Shown in pieces: positions 7,240 to 12,035 of a stretch of 12,035 bases of DNA. A program made the translations under genes and the position numbers. Source of the stretch: Actinomycetota bacterium (lineage in GTDB: Bacteria; Actinomycetota; Actinomycetes; Nanopelagicales; Nanopelagicaceae); NCBI GenBank assembly GCA_005787645.1, contig SYAM01000033.1:1-12035 (forward strand). Direction: 5' to 3'. Each line of letters starts with the position of its first letter. Within the stretch, counting starts at the first letter, position 1. The notes under the pieces are model-generated. The model did no database searches. It was not told where the DNA came from and was given only the letters and a program-made list of their open reading frames with translations.

Positions 7240-9432
7240 TTATTCGGCATTAGCAAGGACTGGTTCGAGAGAGAGCTTGCCTTTCTCGTCGATCTCACCG
7301 ATCACAACTTCGATTTGATCGCCAACCTTCATGACATCTTCGATATTCTCGATCCGCTTACCACCATGCATCTTGCGAATTTGCGAGACGTGTAGGAGTC
7401 CATCCTTACCTGGATAGAGCGTGATGAATGCACCGAAGTTAGCGATCTTCACAACGGTACCGTTGTATTTCTCGCCAACGCTTGGAACATGTGGATTGGC
7501 GATTGCCATTACGCGCGCCTTCGCTGCCTCAGCAGCCGAGCCCTCGGTGGAACCGATGTAAATCGTTCCATCGTCTTCAATTGAGATCTCTGCGCCAGTT
7601 TGATCTTGAATCTCGTTAATGACCTTGCCTTTTGGCCCAATCACTGCACCAATCTGATCTGGATTGATCTTCACGGTAATGATTCGTGGAGCGAGCAAAC
7701 TCATCTCATCTGGAGTGTCGATTGCGCTATTCATTATGCCAAGGATGGTCAATCGCGCTTCCTTTGCTTGAAGCAACGCTCCAGCAAGGACTGATGCAGG
7801 AATGCCATCGAGTTTGGTATCAAGTTGTAATGCAGTGACGAATTCCTTTGTTCCCGCGACCTTGAAATCCATATCTCCAAAGGCATCCTCTGCGCCCAGG
7901 ATGTCGGTGATAGCGACATACTCGGTCTTGCCATCGACTTCATCGGAGATTAGTCCCATCGCGATACCAGCAACTGGAGCCTTTAGTGGCACACCAGCGT
8001 TAAGTAGCGCCAAAGTGGATGCACAGACAGATCCCATAGATGTAGATCCATTGGAGCCGAATGCTTCAGATACCTGGCGAATCGCATAGGGGAACTCTTC
8101 GCGAGTTGGGAGAACTGGAAGGAGTGCACGCTCAGCGAGTGCACCATGGCCAATCTCACGACGCTTAGGCGAACCTACGCGTCCGGTCTCACCAGTTGAA
8201 TATGGTGGGAAGTTGTAGTTATGCATATAACGCTTCGTTGTCTCTGGATTGAGAGTGTCGAGCTGTTGCTCCATCTTCAACATATTCAAGGTAGTGATTC
8301 CCATGATCTGAGTCTCGCCACGTTCAAAGAGCGCAGAACCATGCACACGGGGCACAACTTCGACTTCAGCGGTGATCGGACGGATATCACGCGGACCGCG
8401 ACCATCGATACGAACCTTCTCACGAAGTACGCGCTCTCGAACCAACTTCTTTTGGAGTGATTTGAAAGCAGCCTTAACTTCCTTTTCGCGCCCTTCAAAC
8501 TCTGTCGCAAGATCTTCCATAACGCTTGCTTGAATCGAATCTAACTTCTCTTCACGATCAGCCTTGGAGACGATGGTCAATGCCTTAGCGGTTGTATCTT
8601 TTACCTTCGCTGCAACTGCGTCAGCAGCATCGTTCTGATACTCGAGAAAGACTGGGAACTCTGCAGTTGGCTTCGCAGCAACTTTGGCAAGTTCGAGTTG
8701 AGCTTCGCAGAGATTTTTGATGAATGGCTTTGCCGCATCAAGACCTGCACCGACGATCTCCTCGGTTGGCGCTTGAGCGCCACCCTTGATGAGATCAATG
8801 GTGTTTGTAGTGGCCTCTGCCTCGACCATCATGATGGCAACATCGTTGCCAGCGATACGTCCTGCGACGACCATATCGAATACAGCACGCTCTAATTCAG
8901 AATGGGTCGGGAATGCAACCCATTGGCCGTCGATAAGTGCGATTCGTACGCCACCGATGGGACCAGAGAATGGCAATCCTGCTAATTGAGTGGACATCGA
9001 TGATGCGTTGATCGCCACTACGTCGTATAGATGAGCGGGATTGAGCGAAAGAACGGTAACTACGATCTGCACTTCGTTGCGAAGTCCTTTGACGAAGGAT
9101 GGACGTAGCGGACGATCGATGAGTCGGCAGGTAAGAATCGCATCCTCACTTGGTCGACCTTCTCGTCGGAAGAATGAACCAGGAATACGCCCAACCGCAT
9201 ACATGCGCTCTTCTACATCAACCGTAAGTGGGAAGAAATCAAATTGATCTTTTGGATTCTTTGATGCTGTTGTTGCAGAGAGCAGCATGGTGTCCTCGTC
9301 GAGAGTGACTACTGCTGAACCCGCTGCTTGTCGAGCAATGCGCCCAGTCTCGAATCGAATGATCCGCTTTCCGAACTTGCCATTATCGATTACTGCTTCT
9401 GATGTGTGTACTTGCGTGTCTAGACCCGACAT
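7240..9432 (-). CDS. pnp: Polynucleotide phosphorylase (PNPase)
   Basis: PNPase is a phosphorolytic 3'-5' exoribonuclease that can also add 3' tails; it works in mRNA turnover as a trimer. The 730-residue protein shows all parts in order: a first RNase PH domain with GSFFRREGRPSE, an all-alpha linker, and a second RNase PH domain with GSNGSTSMGSVCAST and the catalytic LGAEDAFGDMDFK (acidic residues near D516 and D522). A KH domain from about 583 includes IGPKGK near 598-603, and a C-terminal S1 domain from about 652 includes VVKIANFGAF. Some actinobacterial PNPases are also called guanosine pentaphosphate synthetases. The ATG has GGAG 7 bases upstream. It sits downstream of rpsO as in most bacteria and leads the M16-dapB-redoxin unit. 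Confidence 0.98.
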   Translation of the reverse strand: MSGLDTQVHTSEAVIDNGKFGKRIIRFETGRIARQAAGSAVVTLDEDTMLLSATTASKNPKDQFDFFPLTVDVEERMYAVGRIPGSFFRREGRPSEDAILTCRLIDRPLRPSFVKGLRNEVQIVVTVLSLNPAHLYDVVAINASSMSTQLAGLPFSGPIGGVRIALIDGQWVAFPTHSELERAVFDMVVAGRIAGNDVAIMMVEAEATTNTIDLIKGGAQAPTEEIVGAGLDAAKPFIKNLCEAQLELAKVAAKPTAEFPVFLEYQNDAADAVAAKVKDTTAKALTIVSKADREEKLDSIQASVMEDLATEFEGREKEVKAAFKSLQKKLVRERVLREKVRIDGRGPRDIRPITAEVEVVPRVHGSALFERGETQIMGITTLNMLKMEQQLDTLNPETTKRYMHNYNFPPYSTGETGRVGSPKRREIGHGALAERALLPVLPTREEFPYAIRQVSEAFGSNGSTSMGSVCASTLALLNAGVPLKAPVAGIAMGLISDEVDGKTEYVAITDILGAEDAFGDMDFKVAGTKEFVTALQLDTKLDGIPASVLAGALLQAKEARLTILGIMNSAIDTPDEMSLLAPRIITVKINPDQIGAVIGPKGKVINEIQDQTGAEISIEDDGTIYIGSTEGSAAEAAKARVMAIANPHVPSVGEKYNGTVVKIANFGAFITLYPGKDGLLHVSQIRKMHGGKRIENIEDVMKVGDQIEVVIGEIDEKGKLSLEPVLANAE

Positions 9433-9569
9433 GGGTCGTCTCCATATCTCGCGAGCGTTGGCTATCTGCGATGGAGATCATCGATCGAAGCTGTCGGCAT
9501 ATATATCCGAGAGCCACTACCGAGGACCCCAACCTATAGAGCGTGAGTTCTCGCGCTTGTGTGTGTTTG
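9433..9569 (-). other. rpsO-pnp intergenic region without clear terminator
   Basis: The 137 bases after the rpsO stop begin with an A/C-rich, G-poor stretch in the transcript (about 9570-9553), then hold TATAGG near 9533-9538 and an AT-rich core flanked by TCGG/CCGA (9494-9510). Its distal third is the pnp leader hairpin region. There is no GC-rich stem followed by a U-run, so read-through from rpsO into pnp is likely. The AT core could serve as a -10 for a separate pnp promoter, but no matching -35 at 16-18 bases is seen. Confidence 0.4.
9439..9483 (-). promoter_or_regulatory. pnp leader: alternative hairpins over the ribosome binding site
   Basis: In the transcript, TCTCCAT (9477-9471) can pair perfectly over seven bases with ATGGAGA (9445-9439), which contains the pnp Shine-Dalgarno GGAG. 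An adjoining CGC/GCG helix (9470-9468 with 9453-9451) could extend it past a 4-base bulge. A competing hairpin, CGATG-ATCTC-CATCG (9483-9469), uses part of the same upstream arm and would free the ribosome binding site. Enterobacterial and streptomycete pnp are known to be autoregulated through leader RNA, but by an RNase III-dependent mechanism. Whether this leader acts as a switch is inferred only from base pairing. Confidence 0.4.
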
Positions 9570-9839
9570 TTATCGGCGCAGGCTGAGTCGATCAACAATC
9601 GAGCGATAGCGCTCGATGTCAATCTTCTCCAGATACTGGAGTAAGCGGCGACGGCGTCCAACCAAAAGCAAAAGTCCACGGCGACCATGATGGTCGTTGG
9701 CATTACTCTTCAAATGCTCAGTGAGGTCATTGATACGTTGTGAGAGCATCGCAATCTGCGATTCAGGGCTGCCGGTATCCACGGCAGAGTTGCCGTAGGT
9801 GGAGATGATCTCCTTCTTCTTTGCCGGAGCTAACGCCAT
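9570..9839 (-). CDS. rpsO: 30S ribosomal protein S15
   Basis: This 89-residue protein is exactly the usual length of S15, a primary 16S rRNA-binding protein that nucleates the platform of the small subunit. Family hallmarks are DTGSPESQIAMLSQRINDLTEHLK at the N-terminal half, NDHHGRRGLLLLVGRRRRLLQYL with the conserved DHHGRRGL rRNA-contact loop, and a C-terminal helix with the IERYRSIVDRLSLRR ending. The start ATG has purine-rich GAGAACGAGAAC just upstream instead of a canonical GGAGG. It precedes pnp, the arrangement in which S15 and PNPase are commonly co-transcribed. Confidence 0.98.
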   Translation of the reverse strand: MALAPAKKKEIISTYGNSAVDTGSPESQIAMLSQRINDLTEHLKSNANDHHGRRGLLLLVGRRRRLLQYLEKIDIERYRSIVDRLSLRR

Positions 9840-9902
9840 GTTCTCGTTCTCACTTTCATCCTGATTGAGTGTCGTCTTGTCTTACTTACGCCAGATTGGG
9901 GG

Positions 9903-9917
9903 GCCCGTATCTCGGGC
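9903..9917 (-). promoter_or_regulatory. Hairpin in the rpsO leader, possible S15 control element
   Basis: The transcript can form GCCCG-AGATA-CGGGC, a perfect five-base GC stem with a five-base loop, about 65 bases before the rpsO start. It is followed by a run of Cs, not Us, so it is not an intrinsic terminator. S15 represses its own mRNA in several bacteria through structured leaders, so a regulatory role is plausible, but there is no sequence match to a known S15-binding RNA that I can demonstrate. Confidence 0.25.
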
Positions 9918-9942
9918 GCAATCCCTACCTGTCCGACTGCCT

Positions 9943-9972
9943 AGGCTACCAGCGGGCTCCCAATCAGCCCAA
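9943..9972 (-). promoter_or_regulatory. Candidate rpsO promoter
   Basis: On the minus strand TTGGGC (9972-9967) is followed after 18 bases by TAGCCT (9948-9943), which fits the actinobacterial -10 pattern TANNNT. Transcription would start near 9936 and give a leader of about 100 bases before rpsO. The -35 overlaps the last codons of ribF. The -10 lies next to the palindrome GCCTAGGC (9939-9946). The assignment is by motif and spacing only. Confidence 0.3.
9954..9970 (-). other. Small hairpin spanning the ribF stop codon
   Basis: GGGCT and AGCCC can pair in the transcript around a seven-base loop that includes part of the ribF stop codon. There is no downstream U-run, so it is at best a weak pause or 3'-end-protecting structure. 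The overlapping candidate rpsO promoter makes any function uncertain. Confidence 0.2.
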
Positions 9973-10881
9973 TTCGCCCGCTACGCGCGAGATTAACTCC
10001 CTGGCCTGGGCGCAATCGGCTGCCATTTGCTCCAATAGCGGTTCTAGGGCGGGAAATGCGATTGTGGGGCGAAGGAACGAGAGAAACTCAATGGATACTC
10101 GCTGACCATAAAGCTCTAGGTCATCCCGATCGAGCGCATAAGCCTCAACTTGTCGAGGGCGCTCGCCTGGGAAGGAGGGAGGGAAGGTTGGGTTGGTGCC
10201 AATCGAAATAGCGGCTGGCAAACGATCACGCTCAACACAGAGATAGCCAGCATAAATTCCATCAGGAGGTATCGCCATTCCCTTCAACTCTTCCAAGTTC
10301 GCCGTTGGATAACCGATTTCACGACCACGCTTTTCACCATGAATTACTTCACCTTGCACGAAATGAGGTCGCCCAAGTAACGAATGCGCTGATTCCATCT
10401 CTGCGCTAGCAACATGGCCACGAATCCGCGTCGATGAGATGGGGCCATGTTCATCGGCAAGCAAAGGAAGTGATTCAGCATCAACATACTTTTTGATATC
10501 AGCGATAGTTCCGCTAGCTCGAGCACCAAACGAGAAATTCTCACCGACCACAACATGAGCGGCATTGAGTAAATCTAAAAGTATGTCCTCGATGAAAGCA
10601 TTTGGAGATAATGTGGCAAATTCCTTGCTGAAAGTGAGCACCTCAACATCCTCAGCTCCGTGCTTCTCTAACAACTCCACTCGACTATGAATATTGAGCA
10701 ATAGCGCGGGCTGTTTCTCGGGAGCAAGAATTGCGGTGGGATGTGGATGGAAGGTGAGCGCGGTGACAGGAAGAGAGAGGGAGTTTGCGATTTCTCGAGC
10801 TCTGCCAAGTATCTTCTGATGCCCACGGTGGACGCCATCGAAGATGCCAATCGCTACAACTGACTTACTCGATCCGTTCAT
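9964..10881 (-). CDS. ribF: Bifunctional riboflavin kinase/FMN adenylyltransferase RibF
   Basis: RibF phosphorylates riboflavin to FMN and adenylates FMN to FAD in the cytoplasm. The 305-residue protein has both modules. The N-terminal FAD synthetase domain (about 1-160) carries the nucleotidyltransferase motif GIFDGVHRGH at 12-21, TFHPHP at 43-48, VVGENFSFG at 111-119 and ISSTRIRG at 148-155. The C-terminal riboflavin kinase domain carries the GYPTAN motif at 190-195, PPDGIYAGY, SIGTNPTF and a VEAYALD segment ending with the ELYG..VSIEFL strand. The start ATG overlaps the truB stop by four bases, so translation is probably coupled. Products feed flavoenzymes such as the ThyX encoded in this window. 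Confidence 0.97.
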   Translation of the reverse strand: MNGSSKSVVAIGIFDGVHRGHQKILGRAREIANSLSLPVTALTFHPHPTAILAPEKQPALLLNIHSRVELLEKHGAEDVEVLTFSKEFATLSPNAFIEDILLDLLNAAHVVVGENFSFGARASGTIADIKKYVDAESLPLLADEHGPISSTRIRGHVASAEMESAHSLLGRPHFVQGEVIHGEKRGREIGYPTANLEELKGMAIPPDGIYAGYLCVERDRLPAAISIGTNPTFPPSFPGERPRQVEAYALDRDDLELYGQRVSIEFLSFLRPTIAFPALEPLLEQMAADCAQARELISRVAGELG

Positions 10882-11762
10882 GGCTCAATTCTACTTATCA
10901 CCAAAATTGGTTGGGCTCGCCCACCTTTTTCCGCCAATAAGGCAATGAACCTGCCATCTGGGGTAAAGCCAGCGCTCTTACCATTTTTTTCACTGCGTAA
11001 ATCGATGGATCGTCCATGGCTGACGCTTGCCACTTCTTGCTCGTTGAGGTCTCGTCGAAGAAAGAGTCGGGAGATCGCCGAGTCGATAGGTAGTAATTGG
11101 GGGCTCTGGCGGAGTTCGTCTATGGAAATCGCATCTGTTAACGAAAAAGGTGAGACGTGGGTACGGCGCAATGCGATCAAATGCCCTCCGACTGATAGCG
11201 CATCACCTAAATCTCGTGCAATCGAGCGAATGTACGTACCGGCAGAACACTCCACGCTAATTGTCACATCAATTAACTCTGACGTGTGAACTATCTCTTT
11301 TATCTCAATTGAGAAGACCGATACTCGACGCTCTTGCAATTTCACTTCTTTTCCTGCACGCGCCAATTCATAAGCGCGTTTACCATCGACCTTGATTGCC
11401 GAATAGGTACTTGGGCGCTGATAGATCTCCCCCACTTGCTTTGTAAGCGCCTGGATAATCATCTCGTTAGATATCTCCTTCAGGTCAGATTCGTTGGAGT
11501 TGATGACGTCGCCGGTCAGATCATCAGTGGTTGTTCTCGCCCCAAGTCGGATAACTGCTTCATAACTTTTTCGTCCATCAGTGATGTATTGCAGAAGTCG
11601 CGTTCCATTGCCCACACCGAGAACCAAAACACCAGTAGCGAAGGGATCTAACGTGCCTGCGTGGCCAACGCGTCGTTCGCTCAGTGATTTACGTGCAATC
11701 GCTACAACATCATGGCTGGTGAAGTCAGCTTCCTTGTCTATAACCAAAAAACCTGACTTCAT
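10878..11762 (-). CDS. truB: tRNA pseudouridine(55) synthase TruB
   Basis: TruB converts U55 to pseudouridine in the T-loop of tRNAs and also helps tRNA folding. The 294-residue product has normal length. It starts with GFLVIDKEADFTSHDVV, followed by the catalytic motif GHAGTLDPFATGVL from residue 33 with the nucleophile D39. The conserved LLQYITDGRKSYEA, RPSTYSAIKVDGKRAYE and SAGTYIRSIARDLG segments follow in order. The last 60 or so residues, with FTPDGRFIALL near the end, fit the small PUA-like C-terminal domain of the family. It begins 11 bases after rbfA with only a weak Shine-Dalgarno sequence, suggesting coupling to rbfA translation, and overlaps ribF by 4 bases. Confidence 0.97.
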   Translation of the reverse strand: MKSGFLVIDKEADFTSHDVVAIARKSLSERRVGHAGTLDPFATGVLVLGVGNGTRLLQYITDGRKSYEAVIRLGARTTTDDLTGDVINSNESDLKEISNEMIIQALTKQVGEIYQRPSTYSAIKVDGKRAYELARAGKEVKLQERRVSVFSIEIKEIVHTSELIDVTISVECSAGTYIRSIARDLGDALSVGGHLIALRRTHVSPFSLTDAISIDELRQSPQLLPIDSAISRLFLRRDLNEQEVASVSHGRSIDLRSEKNGKSAGFTPDGRFIALLAEKGGRAQPILVISRIEP

Positions 11763-11773
11763 ATCAGCAGCTT

Positions 11774-12035
11774 TTACTGCTTGGACTTGCGATAAGGATC
11801 ACTCTCGCCTGCATAATCTGCGCCGGTTCGTTGAGCATCCAGCTCTAGATCACGCGCAGCGCTCTTCGCTAATAAATTTTCTAAAGTTGCCGCGCTCTCG
11901 GGGAGTGCATCAAGATGGAATTCGATTGTCGGCACTACTCGCAAGCCCAGCTCACGACCGAGCGCGGAACGAATTACTCCCTTGGCGCTTTCAAGTGCTG
12001 CAGCAGAATTCTTTCGCTCTTTTTCATCACCCAAG
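11774..12035 (-). CDS. rbfA: 30S ribosome-binding factor RbfA, C-terminal part (partial)
   Basis: The visible 87 codons or so match the C-terminal two thirds of RbfA, a KH-fold factor for late 16S rRNA processing and cold adaptation of the 30S subunit. LGDEKERKNSAAALESAKG is the typical middle motif, followed by IRSALGRELGLRVVPTIEFHLD, the core KH strand-helix region, and a Ser/Asp-rich actinobacterial tail ending DPYRKSKQ. The frame is open to the right edge. The TTG at 12034 encodes the internal leucine of the LGDEKER motif and is not the start, so the N-terminal part lies outside the window. It sits 11 bases before truB, the common order. Confidence 0.9.
   Translation of the reverse strand, partial: LGDEKERKNSAAALESAKGVIRSALGRELGLRVVPTIEFHLDALPESAATLENLLAKSAARDLELDAQRTGADYAGESDPYRKSKQ

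Noticed and set aside
6965..7318. Plus-strand frame of 117 codons crossing the M16/pnp junction
   Set aside because: It is antisense to two conserved genes and gives no recognisable protein. Its openness follows from codon bias on the other strand.
9494..9510. AT-rich palindrome TCGG-CATATATAT-CCGA as a pnp promoter or operator
   Set aside because: No -35 at suitable spacing is visible, and a short alternating AT run gives palindromes by chance. It is kept only as a note in the intergenic entry.
9541..9556. Inverted repeat GCG..CGC after rpsO as a terminator
   Set aside because: In the transcript it has an internal mismatch and a very short loop, and no U-run follows. Read-through to pnp is more likely.
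1..12035. Mobile elements, CRISPR arrays, tRNA/rRNA genes, defence or toxin-antitoxin systems
   Set aside because: No transposase, direct-repeat array, cloverleaf-like segment or candidate two-gene toxin module was seen. Gaps between genes are at most 137 bases and coding regions are core housekeeping genes.

Overview
This 12 kb window reads as a conserved chromosomal core block of an actinobacterium. The gene order rbfA-truB-ribF-rpsO-pnp-M16 protease-dapB, then thyX-dapA-rnj-ftsK, follows the order known from Streptomyces and Mycobacterium. The ThyX, FtsK and RNase J sequences look actinobacterial. Base composition is near-balanced by eye (not counted), well below soil actinomycetes. Together with very tight gene spacing and short proteins this suggests a small-genome, lower-GC lineage, for example freshwater acI/Nanopelagicales-type bacteria. 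That placement is an inference.

Layout. Every gene except azlC-azlD lies on the minus strand, so transcription of the main block runs from the right edge to the left. From the right: rbfA (start cut off by the window edge), truB and ribF (4-base overlap with truB) handle ribosome/tRNA maturation and flavin cofactors. rpsO (ribosomal protein S15) follows after a 124-base gap holding a candidate promoter and leader hairpin. A 137-base gap then holds a potential translation-control leader for pnp (polynucleotide phosphorylase). pnp, an M16 zinc peptidase, dapB and a small glutaredoxin/mycoredoxin-like protein form a compact unit (21-base gap, 4-base overlap, 21-base gap).

A plus-strand pair, azlC-azlD (branched-chain amino-acid export), interrupts the block. 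It converges with the redoxin gene (4 bases between stop codons) and diverges from thyX. The second minus-strand unit is thyX-dapA-rnj, followed 60 bases later by the N-terminal part of ftsK, which runs off the left edge.

Functionally the window combines RNA processing and decay (PNPase, RNase J), translation (S15, TruB, RbfA), diaminopimelate/lysine synthesis (DapA, DapB), dTMP synthesis (ThyX), flavin cofactors (RibF, whose FAD is the ThyX cofactor) and DNA segregation (FtsK).

I found no mobile element, CRISPR array, tRNA/rRNA, toxin-antitoxin pair or defence gene, and nothing that amounts to an undescribed multi-gene system. The points most worth a second look are regulatory: two mutually exclusive hairpins over the pnp ribosome binding site, a two-start arrangement at thyX, and the rpsO leader. 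No intergenic stretch exceeds 137 bases.
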